The notes: generated by a model from the letters alone, not told the origin. Counted from the stretch's first letter, positions 9,714 through 20,124 are shown. The stretch is 64,000 bases of DNA from Manduca sexta (GCF_014839805.1 NC_051118.1:558001-622000); one strand, 5' to 3'. Made by a program: numbers and translations.

Positions 9714-9901
9714 CAGTCCCCTTTTCTGTCTGTCGCTATGTTATCGATTTTCTCAAAATCTACTGAACGGAGTTTTATGAAATTTGGTATGGAGATAGTT
9801 TAAGACCCTGGAAAGGTTTAAGGCTACTTTCTATCCCAGGATAATATATAGCGGGACTTTTATCCCGGAAAACTTCTTCAAGCAAGCGAAGCTGCGAGCG
9901 A
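9714..9901 (+). mobile_element. Helitron-like repeat, family H4
   Basis: GTCCCCTTTTCTGTCTGTCG, TACTGAACGGAGTTTTATGA, AATTTGGTATGGAGATAGTT, AAGGCTACTTTCTATCCCAG, GCGGGACTTTTATCCCGGAA, AAGCGAAGCTGCGAGCGA. The 3' part resembles Helitron 3' ends with a short hairpin (TCGC or GCGA around AAGCT), but no clean CTAG terminus remains. Adjacent to the H2 element. Related copies: 20125-20300, 31348-31533, 41597-41755. Confidence 0.55.
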
Positions 9902-10053
9902 CATATCCCTTTAGCGACAACGTTACGTCTTATGACTGTGTGGTAAAGACAAATGTATCCTTTTTATATCATTGATTAAACCCATATTGTAGTCATAGTT
10001 TGTATAAATCTCGAACTACATTATAGACTAATGGATGAATACTTTATATACGT

Positions 10054-10250
10054 GTGCGGCAAAGCACCACTGCACCTGATGGTAAGTGGAGTAGGGTCCA
10101 ATAGAATGTCGATTGAAGAGAGATGATTATCTCCCGATAGTCGACACAATTATGCCGGCCTTGGAACCGGGTATACACGGGCTGATCCCGGAACGCGAAC
10201 TTGGGCCACTATGGCGGGTTTTAACACCATGTGTACGGTGGTCGCTATCA
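10054..10250 (+). repeat. Dispersed repeat family E
   Basis: Best-preserved family-E copy: GTGCGGCAAAGCACCACTGC, ACCTGATGGTAAGTGGAGTA, AATAGAATGTCGATTGAAGA, ACACAATTATGCCGGCCTTG, GGTATACACGGGCTGATCCC, GGCCACTATGGCGGGTTTTA, TGTACGGTGGTCGCTATCA. The 69-codon plus-strand frame across it is a by-product of the repeat. Confidence 0.7.
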
Positions 10251-10608
10251 TCTTACAGCAAATTGTTTTTAAAATACTACCGTAAAGGAATTTTCATTCT
10301 TGCAACTTTAACAATGGCATAATTGGGTATACCCCGCAATTATGTTAATCCGCTAAGCTAACTGCGCGACAAGACTAACAAAATGGCCCCGGACGAAAGA
10401 GATAATATATTTTTTTGAGAGTGAAAAGGATATTAAATGTTCTCAGCAAAATACGTAAGGCGAATTGTGCAAATTAACTTTCGTAATAAGTTTAGTTTTT
10501 AGCCACGAAGGTACAGAAGTATGGAACCTATATATAGATTTATTTACATTTGAAATTGACGTGTCGACTGGTTACCTCTATAATAATAATATATTAGCGC
10601 TTTTATCA

Positions 10609-10705
10609 CCGCTGTATTATATACTCTCCCACTGTTGGGCACGGACCTCCTTTACTACTGACAAGCCTAAGCCCTGATCCTTCGATTAGGCTTTAGTCTT
10701 CCCAG
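10609..10705 (-). mobile_element. SINE-C 3' end fragment
   Basis: On the minus strand this reads as the SINE-C tail: AAGCCTAATCGAAGGATCAG, a TAGTAAAGGAGGTCCGTGCC block, CAACAGTGGGAGAGTATATA, ATACAGCGG. The head is absent. Confidence 0.6.
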
Positions 10706-10710
10706 TTATT

Positions 10711-10834
10711 TCCATACCAAACAATACTTTATAATTCAAGGTGTTAGATGGCGTTGCTACTTATTATGGAGGGTCGTATCGTTTACCATCAGGCGAACGG
10801 TAAGCTCGCCTCGTCATTCAAAGCAATAAAAAAT
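10711..10834 (+). mobile_element. Family-D 3' end fragment
   Basis: CATACCAAACAATACTTTAT, AATTCAAGGTGTTAGATGG, GGGTCGTATCGTTTACCATC, AGGCGAACGGTAAGCTCGCC, TTCAAAGCAATAAAAAA. 5'-truncated, keeping the constant 3' end and A-rich tail, as expected of incomplete reverse transcription. Confidence 0.7.
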
Positions 10835-12205
10835 ATATAAAAATACAACTACGCCAAAAAAGCAGTCCTTCATGACCATCAAAAATCCTTCTAAAGATAC
10901 GTTTCTAGTCAGGGTTGCAAGTTTGACACGACCTATCAATCAAGTTTGCAAAATAATAATAAAGATACCCCCACTTCGGAATGTGTACCGTGAATAAAAA
11001 ATATCCAAGAAACGCCATCATTAACACCAAATGTCGTATTTTTTATTTTCATTAATACAGAGTAGAAGACTTATTACTTTTCAAAAGATACTAAAAAAAT
11101 TACTCGAAAACTACGTTGCGTGTTATAAAGAAACATAAAAACTTACAAATAAGGTACGTTATTTATTTCTGCTTTCGTTCCATTTTTAAAATTGATTACT
11201 AGTGGCTCTACTTTTTTTATGACGTTTTTTATAATTTATTTACTATGGCTCTGGAAACAAGTATATTGAGCCCTTTTTTATGGCTACAAGCACTGTGTTT
11301 CTTTGCTATGTCAATGACATAAATTTAGGGAAACATCACGGGAAAATTACCTTACCAAAGATATACGCAACAGAAACTCCTGTAAGCGAGAATAGACAGC
11401 AGATTGTAAATGACAAGCATCGAGCCAGAGTTTCTACTAAACTAATTCTGGAACAAATGTTTGTGTTACCCGCCAATATTTGTTTAACTGTAGAGTTTCT
11501 AGAAGTTTCTGATAAATTAGCATTATTGTATTCATCAGCAGACTTAAGCTTTTTAGTGATGATTTTTTACTTGGATAAGCGTATTGCATTTTTGAAAGTT
11601 TTCAAGTCTTCTCACACAAACCAGAGTGGAGGTCTGAGGCCTAACCCTTCTCAAAAGTAGAGGTCCTTCTCCAGCAGTGTAACATGCTTAGCCGCACTGT
11701 ATACTGCAAGAAGGCTCTAAAGAGAATAAAAAGAAAAGATTTGATTTTTTGGTAATGAAGAAACTAAAATAAGACTCAACCGATTTTAATCTCTCACAAA
11801 TAGGAAAGTACATAACCTATAAGCGCTGTAGATCACATTGTCTCGGGCACGGACGGTAACGCTGCCGGATCCACGAGCGAAACCTATATTCTATAAATAG
11901 ATCTAAAAATACAATTATCTATCAACCTTTCAAGTAAATGGCACTCTTTAATCCTATCATACAAGCATTCACGCGTTTTTCAAACTTTTTTAATTTCCCA
12001 AACCGTCACGGATAACCGGGTCAGTGGCCGGATACCACGGGACCGCAATAAAAGGATACCCGCATTACTCGGGTAGGAATGACCGGATCACAAGCTTTGT
12101 AGGCTTTGACAGTCTAAATGTTTGAAATTGATCTGGTAGGCAATTGAATAGGACAAGGAAGTGAAATAAATTAAAAAATAACCGATAAAAATAAAAAGTA
12201 CCTAA
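10835..12205. other. No supported gene
   Basis: The longest frame (11280-11660, 126 codons) is not conserved: copy 2 carries an extra AT (GACATATAAATT versus GACATAAATT) that shifts the frame, and the 3' third runs into a diverged SINE-C-like tail (about 11600-11710, with GTGGAGGTCTGAGGCCTAAC and AGAGGTCCTTCTCCAGCAGT). A 35-bp stretch at about 11060-11095 is missing from copy 2. Confidence 0.55.
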
Positions 12206-12470
12206 TTTTTTTATAGCTTTGAATGACGACACGAGCTTGCCGTTCGCCTGATGGTAAGCGATACGACCGCCCATAAATAATAGAAACACCATCCAACCCC
12301 TTGAATTACAAAGTATTGTTTGGTATTCCACTGCGCTTACCATCCTGAAACATGAGATGTTAAGTTATTATGTCCAGTAGTTACACTGGCTACAATGTCC
12401 TTCAAATCAGAACACAACAGCGACTAATTGCTTGGCGACAGAAATGTTCATTGTAGTGGTACCCAGGCGT
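12206..12470 (-). mobile_element. Retroposon family D
   Basis: Minus-strand copy. In genomic order: poly-T/ATAGCTTTGAATGACGACAC (the reversed A-rich tail and 3' end), TTGCCGTTCGCCTGATGGTA, GCCCATAAATAATAGAAACA, AAAGTATTGTTTGGTATTCC, CTGGCTACAATGTCCTTCAA, GAACACAACAG, GGTACCCAGG. Matches 4966-5260 reversed, including the A-rich tail. The 92-codon frame over it is a repeat shadow. Confidence 0.75.
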
Positions 12471-14087
12471 GCATACTGACTGACTAATAGACACTAGAAA
12501 TCCAAAATTATGAATCAATGTATCTTTTGACCAAAAATTCCCTTTTTTAAGGATAATTTTATGACATCGCAATTTTTTTCACAAATGTGTTTAATAACGT
12601 CAATAAATGATGCTTTTTTTTGTTAATTAAATACTAGTGGTATATTGCACACAGAGATAAGGCAGTACAACTTTTCTACTAGAAAAAAATTATACCGCTC
12701 GCATACCGAGATCTAAACGCGTTCGCCAAATACGAACACTCTTATACAAAGTTTTTTATACCATCATGAACGGGAATCCCGCAGTTATCTCGTAAATTGG
12801 ACGCAACATGTATTTACCACGCAACATATTTTCCAAGGGTTTTCCTTAACCGTGAACTTGGCCAGGTTTAGTCCGGTAATACTGTTTTATTCCGCTCATT
12901 ATCCTGTAGTGTGGCCACACGTTGTTACTACATTTTGGTGAGGGAATTAGGTGGGATAATTTATAAGTGCGAGCGGAGACGCTTGATATGGATTTTTTTA
13001 ATAACATAAATGAAAAAAAATTGTAAACATATTTGGATGTTTCAATGCTTGAATCTTTGTTTAAAACTACTGAACAGATTTGGATGAAATTTATCATAAA
13101 AATAGACTCAATCTTGGATTCACTATTATAAAGTTATTTTTAAATATAAAAACTATACTTTTCTTCCGGAAAACGTTGGCAACATAGATAAAGCCGGAAA
13201 CAACTTCTAGTATACCATAAACAAAAGTGTCAATAATAAACAATATTCCCATCATAAAACACATTCCTGGTCACCCTACTCTCATAGTTACAAAACAATG
13301 ACTGTATTACTTGGCTCATTATGTGCTTACGCGGTAACCACACGTTACGAAAGTCACACTAACTATAAGAATTAACGGTGGTATAAGTTATAAGTGACAG
13401 CGATTTTAACTAAGACAGCTTTCTCCCGCTATAAAAATATATTTACAATATATTTAGCGTTTTTAACATTTATTTGTTTGACAATTAACTCAAAATAAAA
13501 ATAAGTATTTAGTACTTATAACAAAAACTTACCTTATTTACTAAAAGACAACAAATTTAATCAAATTAGTTAACAAATAAGCAAAAGAGCAAGAACTTAA
13601 AAATATAGCCATGCAACGATTGTGAACGTCCGTCCGATCCTAAGCAAAATGCAAGCAAAAGTGTATCGCCGACGCAGTGGTCCGCTGGCCAGCCGGTTCA
13701 GTTTCGCGCCCTTTTTCTTCTTTTTTTTCGCACGACTGACCACGTAGCCTTACTCATTATATATATCTTGTAGGTAGTGTAACTGTCTCACATAAAAATT
13801 CTGTTAAATTAAGTCTTTGTTTATCACGCTATGTGTAGTTATGTTCCCCGCCGTGAAAAAAATGTAACCAGAATTCTTGACCATTAAACATGATTATTTA
13901 TGTCTGCCTGTGAAATAAATCAGTAACATGTTTTGTAATAGCAAGTTTTAGATGCTGTTGCTACAGTTTATTTGAACTTAAGGCATTATTTAATTAGATT
14001 TATGAAATATTATCAGCTTACCTTTGCAAGACTATTAAATATACTCAATGATCTATAGTCTTTTTTTATTGATCGTATTCTTCATTA
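12471..14087. other. No gene; GC-richer island near 13640-13730
   Basis: Mostly AT-rich. At 13640-13740 lies an island richer in CpG (GTGTATCGCCGACGCAGTGG, TCCGCTGGCCAGCCGGTTCA, GTTTCGCGCCC). TTCAGTT resembles an arthropod initiator, so a promoter is conceivable, but there is no gene model to attach it to. Same sequence in copy 2 at about 35365-35435. Confidence 0.45.
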
Positions 14088-14262
14088 CTAATAGCCGTGT
14101 CCATCTTGAAACTTCTTGACGGAGTCGAAGATAAGCTGTTTCTAAGCTCTCCTGACTTCGGCTTTCCTCAACGCAGTGGTAATAGAGATTCCTGTTATAC
14201 TATCAATCAGACCAACGGGTGGTCGCCCACGTGGTCTTCTAGCATCCGCTTTCGCTGCAACC
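14088..14262 (-). pseudogene. LINE reverse-transcriptase C-terminal relic
   Basis: Read on the minus strand, one frame gives ADARRPRGRPPVGLIDSIT, GISITTALRKAEVRRA, a stop, then KQLIFDSVKKFQDGHGY and a final stop. The RRPRGRPP...DSI...A..R pattern is characteristic of the C-terminus of ORF2 in RTE/CR1-type non-LTR retrotransposons, where RPPTRW-D is usual; here the RW is lost (VG). An in-frame TAG stands where a Trp would be expected. The upstream RT and endonuclease are absent, so it is a dead 5'-truncated fragment. Exact clade not determined. Confidence 0.65.
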
Positions 14263-14292
14263 AGCAGTTTGTTAAATTTTATTTATAGTCTA

Positions 14293-14375
14293 CTAGCTTT
14301 TGCTCGTGGCTTCGCCTGGGATGGAGTTTCCCAGGATATTTTTTTTCCGACTTTCGGTTTAATTTCATGAGGTCG
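14293..14375 (-). mobile_element. Helitron H2 3'-end fragment
   Basis: CTAGCTTTTGCTCGTGGCTT, CGCCTGGGATGGAGTTTCCC and TATTTTTTTTCCGACTTTCG match the 3' terminal 80 bp of H2 (minus strand), abutting the LINE relic. The rest of the element is absent or unrecognisable. Confidence 0.65.
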
Positions 14376-14883
14376 ACTCGTTTTCAGTTGTATAAAATTA
14401 TACTGCCGTCCTAGCACTAATGTAATAACATATCAAAAATATTCAAACTAAAAAACTGACCCAAAAATCGACAAACAATCGCGATAAAATCCGAAAAATT
14501 GTTTTATTTCAATGTCTAACACTCGCGTTATCTAAGAAATCATTATTAACACAAATACATAGGAGCCACAGCCGACATTAATTCAAATTCCCATAAACAT
14601 TAAAAAGTATATTTCAATATATCTGATCAGAAACAACAAAACGAGAAAAATGTGCGGCACAAACTTTATCGGGCATTCGTTAAAATATATAGAAGTGACA
14701 ACGAAAACATTTCGCTGCCTTTGGATTATACTTGATGGTGTAAATCATAAACGACAGCGGGTTAGAATAAGACTAAGCAAAAGAAAGAGTTAAAGAATTG
14801 TACACAATATTAACGTATAATAAGATAAATAAATGAAAAATAAATAGAATTATTTAACAAATAAAATAAAAAGTAAAAATAAA

Positions 14884-15031
14884 CGACCGTAGACAAGGTA
14901 GAAAGTTGAAGTACTGAGGGATATGAAAGAACGTCAAGTTTCCGAAGATGTCTTGGATAGAGCGAAGTGAAGTAGACTAATGAGGAAAACTGACCCCACT
15001 ACCTTGTGTGGTGTATAGCTTAGAAGACAGA
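14884..15031 (+). pseudogene. LINE reverse-transcriptase C-terminal relic
   Basis: One plus-strand frame reads RP-stop-TR-stop-K-VEVLRDMKERQVSEDVLD, RAK-stop-SRLMRKTDPTT. This fits the common LINE pattern G-R-P-K-T-R-W...DMKER...DRA-K-W-R-R-L-R-ADPT with stops in place of Trp and Lys codons. Only the extreme C-terminus remains, followed by GTGTGGTGTATAG and a purine-rich run. Copy 2 (36594-36722) has the same stops plus a 1-base deletion in the ACCCC run. Ancient and inactive. Confidence 0.6.
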
Positions 15032-15066
15032 AAAAGAAAAAGAGAGAGAGAGGAAGAGAGAGAGAT
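15030..15066 (+). repeat. GA-rich simple repeat
   Basis: Purine-rich tract AGAAAAAGAAAAAGAGAGAG and GAGGAAGAGAGAGAGA after the LINE relic; probably an expanded tail. Also in copy 2 at 36738-36774. Confidence 0.8.
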
Positions 15067-15502
15067 TAATAATCACGGTAGACAATATAACATATTCAAC
15101 GCTTATTTAGAAAAAATATAAATCTATCATACTAATCGTGTGTCGAATCTGGCTTAATCGCGTCACTAACATCACTCTGGGCTTTTTGGAATAAAGCTTT
15201 GAAAAGTACTGTACTGCACTCAAGTTTTCTGACCATACTGAACCTTGGAACCATCAACAATACTTGCCGACACAACTAAACAAATCTTTCATCTCATTTA
15301 TTTATTTATTTACTATAAAAGGAACATCAACAGTACATATATTCAACAGTCTAATACATTTTACACAGGCTTAATAACTAATACATGCACCAATTAAAGA
15401 TGTACACAACATTGCTTGAGAAAATTTCATACTTAGCTTAACCGCGAGTAACTAAGGAATACAATATAATATAAATGTTATAACATGCCATTAAAAAGAA
15501 CT
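15067..15502. other. No supported gene
   Basis: AT-rich with a (TTTA) run at 15297-15312. No motif, SINE head or Helitron end recognised. Confidence 0.5.
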
Positions 15503-15724
15503 TCATCTTTCATCAGTAACCAAGCCAAAAACTTCATTTCCCAAAGCAAACATCTCAAACCTTATCCCACAATCAGAGGTCGCTCTGTGGGGACATAAAA
15601 ACGGGGTCCGCCGTATCCGGCCAGCCCTGCGAGCGGTGCCAATAAAAACTGATAAAAACGGATATGGTGTTGCGTTTCCTCTTGATTTTCGTGTCGCCGC
15701 GAAAGGGTTGGCTTTATTTGGCAC
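15503..15724 (-). CDS. Hypothetical 73-codon ORF in GC-richer island
   Basis: The minus-strand frame starts MPNKANPFAATRKSRGNATP and ends EVFGLVTDER. I do not recognise a family. Its GC and CpG content is higher than the surroundings (for example CGGGGTCCGCCGTATCCGGC). In copy 2 (37213-37443) the frame is preserved with a 9-bp in-frame insertion adding three residues (KLG). A second overlapping frame (15562-15879) is also open but in copy 2 the counterpart is shorter. Could be a first exon, a repeat fragment or chance. No start context, splice donor or repeat match decides it. Confidence 0.15.
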   Translation of the reverse strand: MPNKANPFAATRKSRGNATPYPFLSVFIGTARRAGRIRRTPFLCPHRATSDCGIRFEMFALGNEVFGLVTDER

Positions 15725-16129
15725 ACTTCGTATGTTGACTGGTTTGAGTTTGGTGGGTTAAATTGAACTTTGTGATTAGATTCGTTGGTTTGGTGTAGTG
15801 CTTCTAGATAGTATTTTTGAGCTTTATATTTTAGTCTAGGTATAACCTGTGAATACTTTTTTATCACGTAAATGCTCACAAATATATCGCCTAAATGTTA
15901 GGTAGAAATATTTAGTCCATCCGTTGTTTGTTGTCTATTTTTATAAACTTATTTTGAGTCGTAAATACTTCCAAGTATTTATACGTTATTTCCATATGTA
16001 TTGAACAGATTGCCCAAACTACTCTAATGATCTGCTTAAAGAAGTCATGTTAACAGCCTGAAAATTTTCCATCGTAAGACTTATATCTACCACTAACTAA
16101 ACGCATCAAGACAATGTAACAATGCCAAT

Positions 16130-16433
16130 CGGTTATCACATTCGCGCCTGAGTGAGCCGCCATTTTGAATTTATGCGAGTCCGGTCTCAACCGGTTCGTA
16201 GCGGTTGGAAGCGGTTTTTTCCAGTTAATGAGATGGAATACGTACGAGTTTAATGTTGATGCATTTTTTTATGGTTACTGACCGCAACGTAATTATTTAA
16301 TGTTGAACGCAAAACGTTTTGGTCGGCCATTTTGGTTGTGATTGAAATTTATGTATAATTTTTCCTGGTTTTGTGTATTTAAGTAAATTGTTTTATTGTG
16401 GTTTTGGTGGGTTTTGAATTCTCTTGAACTCAG
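16130..16433 (+). promoter_or_regulatory. Candidate promoter and non-coding first exon
   Basis: Contains GTGAGCCGCCATTTTGAATT (GCCGCCATTTT matches the YY1/Pho-type site), tandem CCGGTT/GCGGTT motifs (CAACCGGTTCGTAGCGGTTG, GAAGCGGTTTTTTCC), a second GGCCATTTTGG, and ends TTGAACTCAG|GTAACATG, which fits a 5' splice site. Conserved in copy 2 (37850-38153). There is no downstream coding exon I can identify, so this is a hypothesis only. Confidence 0.25.
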
Positions 16434-17074
16434 GTAACATGCAATTATAAATTAATAATTTTACCACCAACAATAATATTCGTCAAGTTTGACTTATTCG
16501 AGACGGTTTTGTGACTTACGCCTTTTATCCGTAACAAAGAATCAGAGCCTTTGAACCCTGTTTTGTAATTGCTTCTTAGGCAACAATGAACATTAACCAA
16601 TTATTCTTCTTATTGCAAACTTACATCAGAGCTAAATAATTTTACAGCTTTAGCAAAAGAGCAACACCAAAGTTTCTTGCCCGTTCTTCTCTGGTGAAAA
16701 CTACTTTCCAAACTGGTGGTAGAGTTAATATTGACGGAATCTAAATAATGTTAACCAATTTACCGGTTCAAATAAATTATTTCATTTCATTACAATATTT
16801 ATGTTTTCCGTTCGAGCCAACATTTGTCAAAGTTATTGGAGCCAATATATCTTGTTTGAGAATACTCGTCTGCTACACCAGGAAGTCTTATTTATTACGC
16901 CTTTCAATACCTTTGCATCGAAATGAATACGAAAAGGCTTTATTTGCCTCCTGTCGGCTTTTAAAGACTAGATTAACGCGAAACTACCTAGAACGTCGTA
17001 GACATGTCTAAAGTACTAGACTGGCTTCGGAAAGGCTTTACTACATTTGTCGAATAGGTCGTTTCCCTGATCGT
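16434..17074. other. No supported gene
   Basis: The 87-codon frame 16748-17011 is open in both copies (38479-38742), with six or so substitutions, but has no recognisable domain and no codon-like pattern of changes that I can establish by eye. AT-rich and otherwise featureless. Confidence 0.45.
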
Positions 17075-17214
17075 AAACGAGCAAACTGTCCGTCTGATGG
17101 TAAATAGCATCCACCGCCCATAGACTAAACTAATGTCAAAGGCTCAGATAATCCGTTGCCTACAGGAACTGTCCATACATATTAAAGCCATGGGAAGTTA
17201 ATGCACTGTATAAT
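17075..17214 (+). repeat. Unclassified dispersed repeat fragment
   Basis: GTCCGTCTGATGGTAAATAG, CATCCACCGCCCATAGAC, ACTGTCCATACATATTAAAG resembles family-E-like text and matches copy 2 at 38845-38960, where sequence upstream differs (copy 2 has an additional ATTTTTTCTCTTTATTGCC stretch). Confidence 0.4.
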
Positions 17215-17790
17215 ACTAAAGCCATCTTAATATAGTTTATGGTATCTCAGCCCAGTGATTATCCTAGATTTATTTATTTTATTTTATGTACTTTTTTTTC
17301 GCGTGGAAAAACGTTAATTTGCCACGACAGGGGGGTCAGTGGAACGGTGATGTTGGTTTGACCGGTCTTACAGTCCAATGTCGACTTGGGAGTATAGCAT
17401 CATCCAAGCTAGCATTGGACACAGTCCCTAATCACTACACTCTACACCGACATACCAACCAAAGCCCGCGCTGACTTTCATCGGCGCATACGGGACGGCA
17501 CCGGATGATTTTTATCTTTAAAAACAAAATAAAGTAAGTGAATTCAATAAAAACAGATAAAAAATTTAAATTGTCACAAAACAGCTCTAACTCAGCATAT
17601 TCTAGCAATAAAACCTGGTCTTGCCTTAGGTCGCTAAATGATGTCCCAGCTGTCAAATCTGACTTCAGTATTCGATTGTGATGGATTCTTTGCTTGGCGG
17701 CAGAAATAAACAAAGCGATAAAACACAACAACTCCAATTCATTATTTACCCAAAAAAATAGCAATACCATTGCAAAATATTTTTAACAAA
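17215..17790. mobile_element. Copy-1-specific block with R1-like LINE segment
   Basis: Absent from copy 2, which has family-D sequence instead (38961-39235). The core 17310-17505 is GC-richer: CCACGACAGGGGGGTCAGTG, GACCGGTCTTACAGTCC, CATACCAACCAAAGCCCGCG, CTTTCATCGGCGCATACGGG, ACGGCACCGG. The GGCGCAT-AGGGACGGC text is shared with the retroposon at 55486-56064, suggesting untranslated sequence of a related LINE. A short reversed family-D piece (GCTTGGCGGCAGAAATAA) lies at about 17690. Confidence 0.45.
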
Positions 17791-17867
17791 GACCCCCGCC
17801 GCTTTTGTCTTAAAGCGATAAACTCAAAAACTATCAATTACATTTCGATGAAGATAATTTCACATAT

Positions 17868-17945
17868 ATATTCCTAGTAAATATATAACAGGACTTTAAT
17901 CCCGGAAAAACTCTTTCACGCAGGCGCAAGCAAAAGTTGATAATA
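17868..17945 (+). mobile_element. Helitron-like 3' tail fragment
   Basis: CCTAGTAAATATATAACAGG, ACTTTAATCCCGGAAAAACT, CTTTCACGCAGGCGCAAGCA, AAAGTTGAT resembles the tail of family H4. Copy 2 has a longer version (39290-39435). Confidence 0.45.
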
Positions 17946-18269
17946 ATTTAAGGTTATTTTTGCAAAAAACTGGAAATCATGATTAAATACTGCAAAACTG
18001 TTCATTGACCGTATCTCAAAAAATACGAGACAGCCAATAAATACAAGCAGAGATTGAAATAAACAAGCGCGTATACAAAATGGATAATCATTATTTAAAA
18101 TGAACTGCGTATCGGCGTAATGATTTTCAGCAAATTAACTTATGGCAGAACGTAAATTTATTTCATATTAAGTTATAAGAGCTTTTTCGCCTGAACTTTT
18201 TGTAAGGTAATTTTGGCCATGTTTTAAAAGGTTTTTGTGGTTTATCCATTATTGATGTATAATAATGTG

Positions 18270-18420
18270 TTGACTGCTTCGGTGGCGCAGACGCTGTACG
18301 AGTAACACTACCTTGCTGAGGTCCTGAGTTCGAATCCCGGGTCGGGCCAAAATTAATTGACTAGGTTTTCCATCCTAAAATTACTCAGTTTTAGCTTGGA
18401 GTCAGAAAGTTGGCTTCTTG
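18270..18420 (+). mobile_element. SINE-A, 3'-truncated
   Basis: Head with GACTGCTTCGGTGGCGCAG (A box) and GAGTTCGAATCCCGGGTCGG (B box), then ACTAGGTTTTCCATCCTAAA and AGCTTGGAGTCAGAAAGTTG, where the match to 2948-3325 stops. Lacks the 3' half. Confidence 0.75.
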
Positions 18421-18489
18421 AAGATAATACTACAATTAGTTATTCGAATCATAGTAAAATAAATTTATGTAAGTTTCGAACAAAATAAA

Positions 18490-18700
18490 TAGCAATGAAA
18501 AGTAATATTAATTTTACACGTTCTATTATATTACTACTTTAAGAGAATTCGTCGCTGTGGCAACATCACTTTCAGTCAAAAATACACTCACACACACGCC
18601 ATGTTCGCATTAAACTGCAAAATGATCAAATAAACAGAATTTTTGGTGCAAATATTTATTATTTATAGATGATTTTCGGCACAATGTTATTCGAGATTAA
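18490..18700. mobile_element. Old MITE relic (internal part)
   Basis: Matches the interior of the MITE at 59541-59899 in order: AGAGAATTCGTCGC, TGGCAACAT, CACGCCATGTTCGCATTAAA, CTGCAAAATGATCAAATAAA, TTTTTGGTGCAAATATTTAT, GATGATTTTCGGCACAATGT. The terminal inverted repeats are not recognisable. Copy 2 version at 39975-40180. Confidence 0.55.
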
Positions 18701-19012
18701 ATATATTTATCGTTTTGTTTATTAATGGAATATCAAAATAACCCTGTGTTAATCGATAAGCAGACCAATAGTAACGGTTGGACCGATTTGGCAACTTTTT
18801 TATATTATTAACAGTCGTAATCAATTTTATGGAAACAAAGAAAACAAACAGGAAAACATTTAACGATTTGTATAACTTATCATTCGAACGACGGTTTTGC
18901 AAATTTCGATTATGATTTGATTTACGTAATTTTTTATTTGTTTATTTTATTGCGGTCCTAAAAAAGTTTTCAGAAAAATATAGTGACAATTATAAAAAAG
19001 TTAATTCACCAT

Positions 19013-19330
19013 TAGCTAGCGATAGCCTAGTTGGTTGGGAAACGGACTACCGAGACGAATATCCCCAGGTTCAAATCCCAAGGCACTCACCTCTGACTTT
19101 TTGTAAAATTTTTGTGTGTGTGTTTTTTTTAATTATCGCTTGCTTTAACGATGAAGGAAAACACCGTGAGGAAATCTGTATACCTGAAAAGTTCGCTATA
19201 CGAATTTCGAGGGTGTGTGAAGTCTACCAATCCGCACTAGACCAGCGTGGTGGATTAAGGTCTAATCCCTCTCAGTAGTAGTGGAGGCCCGTGCCCAACA
19301 GTGGGCCAGTATATAATACAGGGTTGATAT
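19013..19330 (+). mobile_element. SINE-C, full length
   Basis: Head GCGATAGCCTAGTTGGTTGG...CAGGTTCAAATCCCAAGG, body CACCTCTGACTTTTTGTAAA, GATGAAGGAAAACACCGTGA, GTCTACCAATCCGCACTAGA, TAATCCCTCTCAGTAGTAGT, GGAGGCCCGTGCCCAACAGT, tail TATAATACAGGGTTGATATT and (ATT)n. A clear target-site duplication is not seen. Confidence 0.85.
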
Positions 19331-19439
19331 TATTATTATATTATATAATGAACCAATAGAAATCGCGTCATATTCATTTCGTGATCAATCTTACATTCTG
19401 GGTAAAAGCTTTAACATAAAGCAGTAAAAGCTGGTTGAT

Positions 19440-19535
19440 TATAATCTATACTAATATACAGCTGAAGAGTTTGTTTGAAAGCACTAAATCTCTAACTTCT
19501 TAACCGATTTCTAACGTAAGTTACATTACTGAGTG
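19440..19535 (+). mobile_element. Possible Helitron 5' fragment
   Basis: AATCTATACTAATATACAGC, TGAAGAGTTTGTTTGAAAGC, TCTCTAACTTCTTAACCGAT resembles the start-like sequence at 56185-56280 (TAATATATAAAGCTAAGGAG, TTTGTTTGTTTAAACGC). No 3' end seen before the SINE-B. Confidence 0.4.
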
Positions 19536-19552
19536 CTATAGGCCACTTGACT

Positions 19553-19828
19553 GACTAGACTGCCTCGGTGGCGCAGTTGTACTGCATGTGCGGTACGACA
19601 GCACTCTGAGGTCCTGGGTTCGAATCGGGTCGGGCAAAATGATATTTGGGTTTTTCTGCTCAGTATCAACTCGTAGTCTGGAATTTGTGCCCGATATGGT
19701 GATAGACTCGCCCCCTATCACATCATGGGACAGAACACACTTGGCGAAAAGTGGGTGCTTTGGTTGCGCCTCTGCATACCCCTTTGGAAATAAATGCGTG
19801 ATATTGTGTGTGTGTGTGTGTGTGTGTA
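19553..19828 (+). mobile_element. SINE-B, full length, with (TG)n tail
   Basis: The head GACTGCCTCGGTGGCGCAGT...GGGTTCGAATCGGGTCGGGC has an A box and a B box; a 4-bp CCCG unit present in copy 2 is missing after GAATC. The body differs from SINE-A: ATTTGGGTTTTTCTGCTCAG, GGAATTTGTGCCCGATATGG, CCCCTATCACATCATGGGAC, TTGGCGAAAAGTGGGTGC, CTCTGCATACCCCTTTGGAA, ATAAATGCGTGATATTG. It ends in (TG)n at 19804-19828. Overlapping frames on both strands are repeat shadows. Confidence 0.85.
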
Positions 19829-20124
19829 TAGGCCACATTTTATCCCGAAAAAATATTTCCACGCGGTCGAAACCGCATACAAAAACAATTGATCAAGCCC
19901 ACAGAAACCCAAAAACTACTTTCAAAAGCCCTGTTCACAACAAATAATAGAATATTAAACATAACAAATAACATGTTAATATCGTATAGAAAACGTTACC
20001 ATTGGGACCTCATTGAGGCTGTAATTTCACGAAATTGATATTTGTTTAATGTAGCTGTAGTGTTGGTTTTTGGTGTAGTTGACAGGAGAATAGCGATGTA
20101 ATAGATTAATGTAAAATCAATATA

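Noticed and set aside
11280..11660. 126-codon plus-strand ORF as a gene
   Set aside because: A 2-bp insertion in copy 2 breaks the frame and the 3' third is a repeat tail. No domain signature.
19536..19947. ORFs of 108-132 codons around 19536-19947 and 40991-41389
   Set aside because: They read through SINE-B and its TG/CA microsatellite (THTHTH, CVCVCV).
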